64,000 nucleotides of DNA from NCBI RefSeq assembly GCF_012911845.1, contig NZ_JAAXCU010000046.1, positions 62,001 through 126,000 of the forward strand, read 5' to 3'. The DNA comes from Bacillus sp. RO2 (GTDB taxonomy: Bacteria; Bacillota; Bacilli; Bacillales; Bacillaceae_I). The notes under the pieces are model-generated. The model made no database searches and had not been told where the DNA came from. It saw only the letters and a program-made list of their open reading frames with translations. Shown piece by piece: positions 1 through 8,194 of this stretch. Position numbers and translations under genes: made by a program. Position 1 is the stretch's first letter; every line of letters starts with the position of its first letter.

Positions 1-386
1 TCATAAACAAAATCATAAGTGTTGAGTTCGAATTTGTAGTCAAAAAGGGAAGCATGGTGAAAGTTGATATCCACTTTTTCAGAAAAAGCCCTTTCTCTGG
101 CCCAATTCAATGCACTTTCCGAGATATCAATAGCATCTACTATACAACCCATTTTTGCTAAATATATTGCATTCCTCCCCGGTCCACATCCTATCTCTAA
201 TACTCGCTTAGGTAACAGACCGTTCTCCAGATAAGAAACTAAATTTTCATCCGGACCATTCACTTTAAAGAATGGGATTTCCTTGTTTCTATCCTTATAA
301 AAGTCATTCCAAAAAGCCTCCGGTTCTCTTAGAAGTCCGTCTAACATTTCGTATAGATCTTCATTATTTATTATTTCTTTAGCCAT
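1..386 (-). CDS. Class I SAM-dependent methyltransferase, partial (3' end outside window)
   Basis: The minus frame is open from the ATG at 386 to the window edge, about 128 codons, so the C-terminal part is missing. The start has a GGGGGA ribosome binding site 6 nt upstream. The N-terminal part is helical and is followed by the SAM-binding glycine loop VLEIGCGPGRNAIYLA (about residues 64-79), then an acidic strand end (DAIDIS) typical of Rossmann-fold methyltransferases. The family transfers a methyl group from S-adenosylmethionine; the substrate cannot be told from this part. It lies beyond the small ORF at 522-632 on the same strand and could be co-transcribed with it. Confidence 0.75.
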   Translation of the reverse strand, partial: MAKEIINNEDLYEMLDGLLREPEAFWNDFYKDRNKEIPFFKVNGPDENLVSYLENGLLPKRVLEIGCGPGRNAIYLAKMGCIVDAIDISESALNWARERAFSEKVDINFHHASLFDYKFELNTYDFVY

Positions 387-521
387 CTTATCTCCCCCTT
401 ACCTTATATGTAATATTGTACCAATATTCTATCTATTAATTGTTACACCCCTTTTAAAGTTAGGTGAAATAGATAAAATTGGAATCCGTTATTCCCTATT
501 AAATCTCTATCTAACGCAATT

Positions 522-632
522 CTAATCCCCATATTTTAATTCTAATTCCACTAATTGATGTATAAGGTATGGACGCACATAATAATGTTCCACCCCACCT
601 AAAATCATTCTAGCTAATGATGTATTACCCAC
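522..632 (-). CDS. Small 36-aa protein of unknown function
   Basis: A GTG start at 632 is preceded by an excellent AAAGGAGG ribosome binding site with 7 nt spacing, and the frame runs 36 codons to TAG. The peptide has no signal or membrane segment. It looks like one amphipathic helical protein ending in EYxxRPY- and VELELK-like stretches (HYYVRPY around residues 16-22, LVELELKYGD at the end). I do not recognise the family. The strong ribosome binding site and good codon structure argue that it is translated. A remnant of a longer gene is possible, because no homologue can be named from sequence alone. Confidence 0.5.
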   Translation of the reverse strand: MGNTSLARMILGGVEHYYVRPYLIHQLVELELKYGD

Positions 633-680
633 TCACTCCCCTCCTTTGTAACATTCGTAATGAAAATGTAACAAACAAAT

Positions 681-713
681 CAAAAGAAGACGATTACCTC
701 AAAAGTAATCGTC
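681..713 (-). terminator. Rho-independent terminator of rnz
   Basis: A 9-bp perfect stem (GACGATTAC/GTAATCGTC, 689-697 and 705-713) with a 7-nt loop is followed on the minus strand by TTCTTTTG. It lies 17 nt past the rnz stop. Confidence 0.8.
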
Positions 714-729
714 CTACCCCATAATTATT

Positions 730-1650
730 TTATTTTATCGCAATTACATCAAAATCGTTTGCCACTACCGTGTTAGAAAATATCTCCTTTGCCTCTTCCA
801 TTAATGTGAGAACATCCTCAAGCTGGTACCTCGCACTTATGTGCGTTAAGAGCAATTGTTTCGCTCCTGCATCCTTGGCAACCTGTGCCGCCTGTACAGT
901 AGTGGAATGAAAATACTCCTTTGCAAGCAATTCGTCCTTTGCTGCAAAAGTTGCTTCATGAATTAGAACATCCGCAACTTCCGCTAGCTCAACAGAAACA
1001 GGAGTGTACCTTGTATCCCCAAGTATTGTGATCACCTTCCCTTTTTTAGGAGGACCGATATAATCTTTTCCTTCTACTATTCTGCCGTCAGAAAGGGTGA
1101 CGCTTTTTCCCTCTTTTAGATCTTGGAGGTGTGGGCCAGATGGAATCTTGCTTTGCTTAACTTTGTCCATTAATAATGCACCTGGTAAGTCTTTCTGAAC
1201 AATTCTAAAGCCAAAAGAAGGAATTCCATGGAAAAGTTTTTTCCCTTTTATGGTGAAATCCGCTTCTTCCAAAAGCAATCCTTCTTCTTCAAACTCTTCA
1301 AAAAATAAGGGATACTTCACATGTGTCATACTCACTCGCAAAGAGGTTTCTATATACTCTTTTATCCCTACCGGCCCGTAAACCGTCAACGGTGTTTCCC
1401 CACCTTGAAAAGAACGGCTACTTAACAATCCAGGCAAGCCGAATATATGATCTCCGTGTAAGTGTGTGATAAAAATCTTGGTGATCTTTCTTGGTTTTAA
1501 TGATGTATGTAAAATTTGGTGCTGTGTTGCTTCCCCACAATCAAAGAGCCACACAGAGCCCTCTTTATCATCTATATGTAATGCCAGCGAAGATACATTT
1601 CGGTGCTTTGCAGGAACACCAGAACCTGTACCTAAAAAAGTTAGTTTCAT
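730..1650 (-). CDS. rnz: Ribonuclease Z (tRNA 3' endonuclease)
   Basis: Metallo-beta-lactamase-fold endonuclease that removes 3' trailers from tRNA precursors lacking an encoded CCA. The protein has the N-terminal strand [13 protein letters not shown], the zinc motif [13 protein letters not shown] (HxHxDH), a GDTRY loop and the C-terminal [10 protein letters not shown] histidine motif. The length from the chosen start is 306 aa, matching the family (about 307 aa in B. subtilis). I chose the ATG at 1650 because GAGGAG lies 9 nt upstream. The ATG two codons earlier leaves only 3 nt, and more upstream starts add residues absent from the family. It is divergent from the HAD gene at 1758. Confidence 0.93.
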   Translation of the reverse strand: MKLTFLGTGSGVPAKHRNVSSLALHIDDKEGSVWLFDCGEATQHQILHTSLKPRKITKIFITHLHGDHIFGLPGLLSSRSFQGGETPLTVYGPVGIKEYIETSLRVSMTHVKYPLFFEEFEEEGLLLEEADFTIKGKKLFHGIPSFGFRIVQKDLPGALLMDKVKQSKIPSGPHLQDLKEGKSVTLSDGRIVEGKDYIGPPKKGKVITILGDTRYTPVSVELAEVADVLIHEATFAAKDELLAKEYFHSTTVQAAQVAKDAGAKQLLLTHISARYQLEDVLTLMEEAKEIFSNTVVANDFDVIAIK

Positions 1651-1757
1651 CTTCATCCGCTCCTCTTGTTCCATTATACTCAAAAAAGAAAATTTCCATA
1701 ATACTATCAATGAATATAGTACAATGATAATATCTTGGAAAAAGGAGAATGGATGCT

Positions 1758-2594
1758 ATGGATAACATTTCTACAATCGTGTTTGACCTCGACGGAACTC
1801 TTTATGAGGACACCCATCACTTTCAGTATTATGCCGATCTTTTAAAAAACAAATTGCCTGCGGAAGTACAGCCCAAGTTTGAAGAAGACTATACAGCTAT
1901 TGAAGCAGGTACACATACGCTTAAGATGGGTAGGGTGTATGACGCTAAAAAGGATCTAATTCTAGCACATATTGATGGCAAGGTATCTAAAGGCTGGACT
2001 TGGGATGGAGTGGAAGTATCAAAAACAGAACTTACCTCTTATTATCCTGATACTCTTCAATTTGACCTGTTTGATATGCTCAGTATCGGAGATCTATGGT
2101 GGGTACCGGTTTCCATTGCCAAGCACTACGGATTAAGCAGCGAGGAAGCATATGCGGCATTTCTTCAAACCAGAGAACATATGATGACAGATGACTTCGT
2201 ATTAGAACCATTAGCAGAGTTTGCTAGTGTATTAGAGAAACTTCATAAAAAATACACTTTAATTCTTATGACAAATAGCCCACAGACAGACAGCGATGTC
2301 ATATTGAAAAAACTCGGATTTACTTCTTATTTCCATGAAAAAATTTATGAAGCTAATAAACCGGTAAATACAACAGATCGTCTTTCATACATATCTCAAC
2401 AACACCATGTTCCTTACAGCCAAATGCTGAGCGTGGGCGATAACTATATAAATGAAATTCTTCCTGCCGCATTATTGGGTTGTAGTACAATTTGTATCGA
2501 TCCTTTTGACCTCTTTAAAGAAAGTGAAGCAACCTATACAGTTTCAGGATTAACAGATCTCTCCATGCTATTAGATAAATCCTTTTTGAAATAA
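1758..2594 (+). CDS. HAD-superfamily hydrolase
   Basis: A probable phosphatase of the haloacid dehalogenase superfamily. It shows motif I VFDLDGTLYED (nucleophile and acid/base Asp) at residues 8-18, motif II MTNSPQTD, a motif III lysine in the NKPVN stretch, and the motif IV GDNYINEI acidic loop. A large helical cap between motifs I and II marks a C1-cap (subfamily IA-like) enzyme of 278 aa. The ATG at 1758 is preferred because AAAGGAG ends 10 nt upstream; the in-frame ATG at 1749 touches the ribosome binding site. The substrate is unknown. The terminator overlaps its stop codon, so it is probably monocistronic. Confidence 0.85.
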   Translation: MDNISTIVFDLDGTLYEDTHHFQYYADLLKNKLPAEVQPKFEEDYTAIEAGTHTLKMGRVYDAKKDLILAHIDGKVSKGWTWDGVEVSKTELTSYYPDTLQFDLFDMLSIGDLWWVPVSIAKHYGLSSEEAYAAFLQTREHMMTDDFVLEPLAEFASVLEKLHKKYTLILMTNSPQTDSDVILKKLGFTSYFHEKIYEANKPVNTTDRLSYISQQHHVPYSQMLSVGDNYINEILPAALLGCSTICIDPFDLFKESEATYTVSGLTDLSMLLDKSFLK

Positions 2595-2618
2595 CACTTC
2601 ACGGTGTTATTTTTTTTG
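2590..2618 (+). terminator. Terminator of the HAD hydrolase gene
   Basis: An 8-bp perfect stem AATAACAC/GTGTTATT with a 6-nt loop is followed by seven further T. The left arm includes the TAA stop codon of the gene. Confidence 0.8.
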
Positions 2619-2628
2619 AATAAAACGC

Positions 2629-2678
2629 TTGCTTTTAGAACGTTTGTTCGATTATAATGAAAACAGAACAAACGTTCT
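2629..2678 (+). promoter_or_regulatory. SigA promoter covered by two LexA (SOS) boxes
   Basis: The -35 TTGCTT (2629-2634) and -10 TATAAT (2653-2658) are separated by 18 bp. One GAAC-N4-GTTC palindrome sits in the spacer (2638-2649) and a second just downstream of the -10 (2666-2677). Both fit the Gram-positive LexA/DinR core exactly, and the second is the inverse complement of the first. Occupancy of either would block RNA polymerase, so the downstream genes are predicted to be repressed until DNA damage. Confidence 0.78.
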
Positions 2679-2700
2679 AAATACTAATGAGGTGATACTA

Positions 2701-2907
2701 ATGAAGTTAATCCAACAATCTTTTTACGTCATATTAAAACTATTGGCTGTTTCCGGTTTTGCCATTCTTTTTTATGTGATGATGACAGATAAGACAAGCA
2801 ATGCCCCTATGTTCATGCTGAGCTTAATGACTTCCCTTAGTTTAATTGCAATCCCTGGGATGAAGAATGTAATCAATAACTACGAAGAGACTCATCATGA
2901 ATCCTGA
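2701..2907 (+). CDS. Small membrane protein, predicted SOS-inducible
   Basis: A 68-aa protein with two predicted membrane helices (about residues 8-27 and 37-55), a short polar turn (TDKTSN) between them and a charged C-terminus (NNYEETHHES). No family was recognised. The ATG at 2701 has GAGGTGA 6 nt upstream; a longer reading from 2629 would run through the promoter and operators and is rejected. It is the first gene behind two LexA-like boxes and overlaps the next ORF by 11 bp, so the two should form one damage-inducible unit. Small SOS-induced membrane proteins in other bacteria (SidA in Caulobacter, YneA in Bacillus) inhibit division. Any such role here is only a hypothesis. Confidence 0.7.
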   Translation: MKLIQQSFYVILKLLAVSGFAILFYVMMTDKTSNAPMFMLSLMTSLSLIAIPGMKNVINNYEETHHES

Positions 2908-3094
2908 TCCTTCTTCCGTTTCCAAGGAAACTGCTCTCGAAATTGCAAAAAGATTAATCCATTATAATGTTACTAATGACTTGGATATAATCAGCTACGT
3001 AGTGGATGTCTGTAAAGAAGATGTCGTTGACTACCTGAAAAAACCAACAAAATTAAAAAAAGCCCTGCAATCGAACATCACAGGACCAGGTTAA
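2897..3094 (+). CDS. Small soluble protein of unknown function, second gene of SOS-type unit
   Basis: A 65-aa protein, acidic in the middle and basic near the end, with no membrane segment. It appears to be all-helical (ETALEIAKRLIHYN, DIISYVVDVCKEDVVDYL). It starts inside the last codons of the upstream membrane-protein gene with only a weak GAAGAG-like site, which suggests translational coupling. Its stop abuts the stop of the convergent yunB gene, so there is no room for a separate terminator. No family was recognised. The shared promoter with LexA boxes implies a DNA-damage response role, unproven. Confidence 0.6.
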   Translation: MNPDPSSVSKETALEIAKRLIHYNVTNDLDIISYVVDVCKEDVVDYLKKPTKLKKALQSNITGPG

Positions 3095-3892
3095 TCAGTT
3101 ATTATTCTTTTGTTCTTCTACTGGAATCTCTGGGATAATAACTGGTGCAACTCCTCCACCACCGCTTCCACTTTCATGATAATACATCGGAACTTTTCCT
3201 GGAATCACTAAGTCTCCTATTTTTACAGAGTTATTTATCTCCATTGGCTGTTCTACCAACGGGATGATAATGTTCATTTTTACGCTTACGTTTACATAAA
3301 CCTCTATAACTGTATTATTTATTCCTGTTTCAATTACTTTGGTCTCCACATTCGAGATAACATCTCCTAGTATTTCAAACCGTACTGGTATTTTGGGACC
3401 AAGGTTGGAAAAAAGGGTCGTTTTAGTTGCCATCCCCAATGGAACCTTATAAACGATCCCATTCTGCTTTTTTGATTCTTCGTAATCTATGTTTAAATCA
3501 TTTTTATATGATTCCATTCCTTCCAGATTACCTTCTTCTAAGAAGTCCAAATACCTTTGAACTCGTAATGTAGTTTCTGAAATGACTGTGTTAACTACTT
3601 TGTGATTGGTACTAAATGCCACATGATCTGTTCCTTCATTCAGAACGATAATTAATTCCTCGGGATTCAAACTGTTTGCGATCTTCTTTGATACGGCATC
3701 ATTAATAGCTTGCGTTGCAATCTGACGAGCTTTCGTTTCCGCTATACTCCTTAAACTAGGCTCCAAATTTTTATTAATTATGACCAAACTAAATACCGTC
3801 AAAATGTTAAATAAAATAAACGTAATTAAAAACACATACTTTATTGGCAGTGGCCCACTTTTCAATAGGGAAGTCCGACGCATTCTCCTCAT
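3095..3892 (-). CDS. yunB: Sporulation protein YunB family
   Basis: A 265-aa protein with a short basic N-terminus, one membrane anchor (about residues 18-40) and an extracytoplasmic domain. It matches the YunB family, whose B. subtilis member is made in the mother cell and contributes to spore formation. The features IAETKARQIATQAINDAV, PLGMATKTTLFSNLGPKIPVR and the PMEINNSVKIGDLVIPGKVP region are typical. GGAGG lies 9 nt before the ATG at 3892. The upstream AT-rich stretch with CATATATAT could hold a SigE-type -10, but I cannot verify it. It is convergent with the SOS-type unit. Confidence 0.85.
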   Translation of the reverse strand: MRRMRRTSLLKSGPLPIKYVFLITFILFNILTVFSLVIINKNLEPSLRSIAETKARQIATQAINDAVSKKIANSLNPEELIIVLNEGTDHVAFSTNHKVVNTVISETTLRVQRYLDFLEEGNLEGMESYKNDLNIDYEESKKQNGIVYKVPLGMATKTTLFSNLGPKIPVRFEILGDVISNVETKVIETGINNTVIEVYVNVSVKMNIIIPLVEQPMEINNSVKIGDLVIPGKVPMYYHESGSGGGGVAPVIIPEIPVEEQKNNN

Positions 3893-3958
3893 AGTTGCAA
3901 TCCTCCTCCCCTTATATATATATGATTGTTGGACAGATTATTAATCATTTTTTTAGTA

Positions 3959-3990
3959 TTAAAAAACCTGTAAACCAAATTGGTCTACAG
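3959..3990 (-). terminator. Terminator of the DNA polymerase IV gene
   Basis: The stem CTGTAGACC/GGTTTACAG (3968-3990, one G-T pair) is followed on the minus strand by GTTTTTT. It lies 12 nt past the polymerase stop. Confidence 0.75.
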
Positions 3991-4002
3991 ATCAGAAATT
4001 GC

Positions 4003-5256
4003 TTATTCTAGAAAATCCTTTTGAAAACTAGTCGTTATTTTAGCCTTTGAGCCCACATCCGCAGTATTCTTATTCTTAATACCCCTTTTAATAATCCCCT
4101 TCCCAAACTTATCTTCTAGATCCTGAAGGGTTTTATGCAGCGGCTCTTTTTTGGCATCCTCTTGAAACGTAAAAAGGTCCAACTGTTTAAAGGAATCATC
4201 CTTTTCCACAAGTTCTTGTGCAGTTACACCCAATAAGCGTACAGGCTCCCCATCCCAATGCTTTCTAAGCAAAAACATAGCCGCTTCCTTGATATCCTTT
4301 TCACCTTCTACTGGGTTGGAAAGCTTTCGGCTCCTTGTCACCGTATGATGAAGACCATACCTTATCATTAGCTGAATGTTATGACTGAGCACAGATTTCC
4401 GCTTCATTCTTGCACTCACAGAAGAAGAGAGCTTTTCAATAGTCTTTTCTAACAAACGTTCATCGTCTGTATCTTTTGGTAAGGTAGTGGAGTTTCCAAT
4501 ACTTTTGAATTCAGAGACACTATCGGGATCAACAGGGCGGTTATCCTCACCATTTGCTCGATTTTTCAGCCTCTCTCCATTAATACCAAGGAGATGCTTT
4601 AATTGGTAATCATTACCCTCTGCCAATTCTCCTATTGTAGTAATATTAATTGTCATTAATTTTTCGGCAGTCTTGGCCCCTACACCATGCATTTCCCCCA
4701 CTTTCATAGGCCAGAGTATTTTCTCGATTTCTCTTTTCCTGAGGATAGTAATTCCCATCGGCTTTTTCATATCCGAAGCCATCTTTGCCAAAAATTTATT
4801 TGGGGCAATCCCAATGCTGCACGGCAATAATAGTTCCTTGTGTAACCTCATCTGGATTTCTTCTGCTATTTGTAAGGGCGTTAAATGTCCAGAATAATCT
4901 GTGACATCTATGTAACCTTCATCGATGGAAACCGGTTCAACCAAGTCTGTATACTCTCTTAAAAGATCAAACATGGCTTGGGAACTTTTTCTGTACCTAT
5001 CAAAGTTTGGTTTTCGCACTATAAGTTGAGGACATTTTTGTCTTGCCTCCCATAGAGGCATCGTTGTTTTTACACCAAATGCTCTTGCTTCATAGCTACA
5101 AGTGACGATGATGCCTCTTCGTTCTTCTACATTTCCCGCAATCGCTACGGGCTTTCCCTTAAGCAATGGGTCATATGCCATTTCAACAGATGCGTAGAAG
5201 CTATTCATATCTACATGGAAGATTATTCGATGTCCCTTTGTTGTTTTTCCATTCAT
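4003..5256 (-). CDS. dinB: DNA polymerase IV (Y-family translesion polymerase)
   Basis: An error-prone lesion-bypass polymerase of 417 aa. It has the catalytic metal motif HVDMNSFYASVE at the N-terminus, the steric and finger residues in SYEARAFGV, the second catalytic motif SIDEGYIDVTDYSG, a helix-hairpin-helix region (MHGVGAKTAEKL), the little-finger domain, and a beta-clamp binding motif QLDLF near the C-terminus. The ATG at 5256 has AGGGTGG upstream at a workable distance; the GTG at 5265 would sit almost on the ribosome binding site. It corresponds in position to B. subtilis polY1 (yqjH). No LexA box is visible in its short upstream region, unlike the converging small-gene unit. Confidence 0.95.
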   Translation of the reverse strand: MNGKTTKGHRIIFHVDMNSFYASVEMAYDPLLKGKPVAIAGNVEERRGIIVTCSYEARAFGVKTTMPLWEARQKCPQLIVRKPNFDRYRKSSQAMFDLLREYTDLVEPVSIDEGYIDVTDYSGHLTPLQIAEEIQMRLHKELLLPCSIGIAPNKFLAKMASDMKKPMGITILRKREIEKILWPMKVGEMHGVGAKTAEKLMTINITTIGELAEGNDYQLKHLLGINGERLKNRANGEDNRPVDPDSVSEFKSIGNSTTLPKDTDDERLLEKTIEKLSSSVSARMKRKSVLSHNIQLMIRYGLHHTVTRSRKLSNPVEGEKDIKEAAMFLLRKHWDGEPVRLLGVTAQELVEKDDSFKQLDLFTFQEDAKKEPLHKTLQDLEDKFGKGIIKRGIKNKNTADVGSKAKITTSFQKDFLE

Positions 5257-5285
5257 ACAATCCACCCTAAACTTCTCTGCCTATT

Positions 5286-5705
5286 TTAATTTACAACCAG
5301 CTTTGTAAGGAGTTCGCTTAATGCTTTTAGTTCATCAGTATCTAATGATACTTTTTCGAGAAACTTGTTTGGGATACACTCAACCTTTTTGTTTAAGTCC
5401 ATTCCTTTCGGAGTAAGAGTTATCACAACACTTCGTTCATCTTTTTTAGAGCGACTTCTTGTAATTAATTGATTGGTTTCCATACGCTTTAGCATTGGAG
5501 TTAAAGTACCAGAGTCCAGAATTAGCTTTTCACCTAACTCCTTCACAGATATTGCATCCTTTTCCCACAATACCAATAGTACTAGATACTGAGAATAAGT
5601 TATTCCCAACTCATCTAAGTACGACCTATATAATTTCATCATTTTTTTTTCTGCAGAGTAAATTTTAAAACAAAGTTGATTATCTAGTTTTAAGTTGCTT
5701 TCCAT
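5286..5705 (-). CDS. ohrR: OhrR, organic-hydroperoxide-sensing MarR-family repressor
   Basis: A MarR-family winged-helix repressor of 139 aa. The N-terminal LDNQLCFKIYSAEK carries the peroxide-sensing cysteine (Cys12), followed by the YSQYLVLLVLWE helix and the DNA-recognition segment DSGTLTPMLKRME, all typical of OhrR. A second Cys lies near residue 108 (VECIPNKF), so a disulfide-forming variant cannot be excluded. AAAGGAG is 8 nt before the ATG at 5705; a longer reading adds 15 atypical residues. It is divergent from ohrA, its expected target. It shares the strand with the upstream-lying polymerase gene but is separated from it by 29 bp. Confidence 0.92.
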   Translation of the reverse strand: MESNLKLDNQLCFKIYSAEKKMMKLYRSYLDELGITYSQYLVLLVLWEKDAISVKELGEKLILDSGTLTPMLKRMETNQLITRSRSKKDERSVVITLTPKGMDLNKKVECIPNKFLEKVSLDTDELKALSELLTKLVVN

Positions 5706-5788
5706 ACATCTATCTCCTTTAAATCTCAATACTACTATTGTACAACTCACTTACCTTATACACAAATTCCTTTTACACAACTTATTAG

Positions 5789-5817
5789 TTGACTAAATAA
5801 TTAACACACGATATGAT
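5789..5817 (+). promoter_or_regulatory. SigA promoter of ohrA
   Basis: TTGACT (5789-5794), a 17-bp spacer and TATGAT (5812-5817), about 60 bp before the ohrA start. I could not find a clean copy of the B. subtilis OhrR operator; AT-rich partial palindromes are present in the intergenic region. Confidence 0.7.
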
Positions 5818-5877
5818 AGTTAAGAATTAAGTTTTGCACAATATAATTTTAAACAACTAAAAGGAGTGAGTTTTCAC

Positions 5878-6300
5878 ATGGATGCATTATATACTGCGAA
5901 AGTAACAGCCTCCGGGGGTAGAGCGGGGAAAATTAAAAGTGAAGATGGGACTTTAGATCTTGCACTTGCAATGCCAAAATCATTAGGCGGAACAGAAAAA
6001 GAGGGCGCAACTAATCCAGAACAACTATTTGCAGCAGGATATTCCGCTTGTTTTGACAGTGCACTGAACCTTGTTGCACGACAAGCGCGCCAGAAAATCG
6101 ATTCGGAAGTAATTGCAGAAGTTTCTATAGGGAAAGATACTGATGGTGGTTTTAAATTGGCGGTTATATTAAATGTGAGCATAAGTGGCGTTACTCAAGA
6201 AGAAGCAGAAAAGCTCGTTAAACAAGCTCACGAAGTTTGCCCTTATTCTAAAGCAACGAGAGGTAATATCGAAGTAGAATTAGTAACTAAAGCAGAATAA
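5878..6300 (+). CDS. ohrA: Organic hydroperoxide resistance protein Ohr
   Basis: A thiol-dependent peroxidase of the OsmC/Ohr fold that reduces organic hydroperoxides, 140 aa. The reactive cysteine lies in FAAGYSACFDSAL and the resolving cysteine in EVCPYSKATRGN, and the YTAKVTASGGRAGKIKSEDG N-terminus is diagnostic for the Ohr subgroup. The ATG at 5878 has AAGGAG 11 nt upstream; an in-frame GTG at 5866 overlaps that site and is less likely. It sits divergent from ohrR, which should repress it until peroxide oxidises the sensor cysteine. Confidence 0.95.
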   Translation: MDALYTAKVTASGGRAGKIKSEDGTLDLALAMPKSLGGTEKEGATNPEQLFAAGYSACFDSALNLVARQARQKIDSEVIAEVSIGKDTDGGFKLAVILNVSISGVTQEEAEKLVKQAHEVCPYSKATRGNIEVELVTKAE

Positions 6301-6311
6301 AATTAACAAGA

Positions 6312-6343
6312 CCACCGGCAATTAAGCTGGTGGCCTTTATTTG
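6312..6343 (+). terminator. Terminator of ohrA
   Basis: A GC-rich stem CCACCGGC/GCTGGTGG with the loop AATTAA, followed by CCTTTATTTG, 12 nt past the ohrA stop. Confidence 0.75.
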
Positions 6344-6393
6344 TATAGACTTATTATGTATACTGTCGTGGTCATAAGAGAAATATTAAATTT

Positions 6394-6861
6394 CTATATA
6401 GTAGAAGATTCTACTGCATCCTTGATACGGTGAACTTTTTCAAGGCTCGCCACTAAATTATTCGGTTCAATAATTGCAATCAGTCGACTATCAAGATTTA
6501 CCATTCCGTTTATATACGGAGATGACTGAAATGCCAACACACTTAAATCCTTAATAGCCTCTTTTTTCACATCCAGTATTTCCTTTGCGTCTTCTACTAA
6601 TAACCCTACAGAAAGTTCCGATGTTTGCACTACAATTAAACGTGTTTTATCGTTTACTTCAATCGGGTCAGAAAATAATATATGCTTTACGTCAAGAACT
6701 GGTATTAGTTGTCCCCTTACTTTCATAAGGCCTTTTAGATAAGCTTCCATTTCAGGTAAAGCTGTAACGGTTCCAAGCTTTTCGATAGACACCACATATT
6801 CAACTGGTATTCCATACTCTTCTTCTTTTGCTTCAAAAATCACTAGTTTCTTGGATTCCAT
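6394..6861 (-). CDS. Solitary CheW-like chemotaxis coupling protein
   Basis: A single CheW domain of 155 aa, the SH3-like coupling module that links chemoreceptors to CheA. Typical features are the first strand pair VIFEAKEEEYGIPVEYVVSIEKL, the conserved LMKVRGQLIPVLDV segment, RLIVVQTSELSVGLLVEDAKEIL, and YINGMVNLDSRLIAIIE near the C-terminus. No receiver domain is attached, so it is not CheV. AGGAG lies upstream of the ATG at 6861. It is isolated between ohrA and the peptidase gene, away from any other chemotaxis gene in the window, so its receptor partner is unknown. Confidence 0.85.
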   Translation of the reverse strand: MESKKLVIFEAKEEEYGIPVEYVVSIEKLGTVTALPEMEAYLKGLMKVRGQLIPVLDVKHILFSDPIEVNDKTRLIVVQTSELSVGLLVEDAKEILDVKKEAIKDLSVLAFQSSPYINGMVNLDSRLIAIIEPNNLVASLEKVHRIKDAVESSTI

Positions 6862-6905
6862 GACTTTTCTCCTATTCTCCCTTTTTCTCTATTATAAAAC
6901 AAGGT

Positions 6906-6938
6906 ATAAAAAAAAGCTTGGCAATTTCACCAAGCTTT
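6906..6938 (-). terminator. Terminator of the M20 peptidase gene
   Basis: A 9-bp perfect stem AAAGCTTGG/CCAAGCTTT followed on the minus strand by a run of T. It lies 8 nt past the stop at 6946. Confidence 0.85.
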
Positions 6939-6945
6939 CCCAATA

Positions 6946-8064
6946 TTATTTTGCTACTTCTTTCATGATACTGACAACCAGTTCCGTTGTTTTAATTAAT
7001 TCTTCAATTGGCATTCTTTCATTTGTCGTATGAATTTCTTCATATCCAACCGCAAGATTGACTGTTGGAACGCCAAATCCTGCGATAACATTGGCATCAC
7101 TGCCTCCGCCACTACGTTGAAGTTCAGGCGTTCTGCCGATTTCCGTAACTGCACGCTTTGCCACTTCCACCACATGATCGCCATCAGCAAATTTGAAGCC
7201 TGGGTACATAACGTCTACTGTTACTTCTGCACGGCCACCCATGTCTGCTGCAACTGTTTCAAATGCATCCTTCATTTTTGCAACTTGTGTTTCCATTTTT
7301 TCAGGAACTAAAGAGCGTGCTTCTGCTAGTATATCCACACGGTCGCACACGATATTTGTTGGTCCGCCACCTTCAAAACGTCCGATGTTTGCAGTCGTTT
7401 CTTCATCAATACGGCCTAAAGGCATTTTTGCAATGGATTTTGCTGCAATCGTAATCGCTGAAATTCCTTTTTCCGGTGCAACTCCAGCATGAGCCGTCTT
7501 CCCGTATATCGTTGCCTTTACTTTAGCTTGTGTAGGCGCTGCAACGATAATGTTTCCAACTGTTCCATCGCTATCAAGAGCAAAACCGAATTTTGCAGTT
7601 ACTAAAGCTGGATCTAGAGCTTTTGCTCCTACAAGGCCGGATTCTTCACCGACTGTGATAATGAACTCGATTTTACCGTGTTCGATGTTATTTTCTTTTA
7701 GTACTTTTACCGCTTCAAGCATGGCAGCAAGACCTGCTTTGTCATCTGCTCCAAGGATAGTTGTACCGTCAGTCACAATGTAACCGTCTTTAATGGATGG
7801 TTTGATTCCCTTGCCTGGAACTACTGTGTCCATATGAGACGTAAAATAAATGGTATCCACACCATCTTTTGTGCCTTCTAATGTACAGATCAGGTTACCT
7901 GCACCATGTCCCGTTTCATTCATGGTATCATCTTCTACTACTTGGACACCAAGAGCAGAAAATTTCTCTTTTAATACTTTGCAAATCTCTGTTTCAAATC
8001 TTGTTTCTGAGTCTACCTGTACAAGCTCTAAAAATTCTTCGACAAGTCTGTCTCTGTTAATCAT
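6946..8064 (-). CDS. yqjE: M20-family metallopeptidase, tripeptidase T-like (YqjE)
   Basis: A zinc aminopeptidase of the PepT-like branch of family M20, 372 aa. Metal ligands and catalytic residues are visible in FTSHMDTVVPGKG (His, Asp), LGADDKAGLA (bridging Asp), TVGEESGLVG (general base and ligand Glu), ALDSDG and the late YEEIHTTNERM histidine. The small dimerisation domain starts near KTAHAGVAPEKG. Its position beside the propionyl-CoA carboxylase gene matches B. subtilis yqjE. Flanking terminators on both sides suggest a single-gene transcript. The peptide substrate is not determined. Confidence 0.9.
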   Translation of the reverse strand: MINRDRLVEEFLELVQVDSETRFETEICKVLKEKFSALGVQVVEDDTMNETGHGAGNLICTLEGTKDGVDTIYFTSHMDTVVPGKGIKPSIKDGYIVTDGTTILGADDKAGLAAMLEAVKVLKENNIEHGKIEFIITVGEESGLVGAKALDPALVTAKFGFALDSDGTVGNIIVAAPTQAKVKATIYGKTAHAGVAPEKGISAITIAAKSIAKMPLGRIDEETTANIGRFEGGGPTNIVCDRVDILAEARSLVPEKMETQVAKMKDAFETVAADMGGRAEVTVDVMYPGFKFADGDHVVEVAKRAVTEIGRTPELQRSGGGSDANVIAGFGVPTVNLAVGYEEIHTTNERMPIEELIKTTELVVSIMKEVAK

Positions 8065-8148
8065 ATGTATGTTCCTCCTACTACTTTTTGAATCCCATCC
8101 TATTATAACCTATTCATGCGATTTTTTCCTTGCTTGAGCCTACACCAA

Positions 8149-8182
8149 TAAAAAAGATAGCAGGCTTATTTCACCTACTATC
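8149..8182 (-). terminator. Terminator of the mce-carboxylase operon
   Basis: The stem GATAGTAGG/CCTGCTATC (8156-8164 with 8174-8182, one G-T pair), then TTTTTTATTG on the minus strand, 12 nt past the carboxylase stop. Confidence 0.85.
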
Positions 8183-8194
8183 TCTCGTCATGAA

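Noticed and set aside
5751-5860. OhrR operator between ohrR and ohrA
   Set aside because: No clear copy of the B. subtilis TACAATT-type inverted repeat is seen; several AT-rich partial palindromes are equally good.
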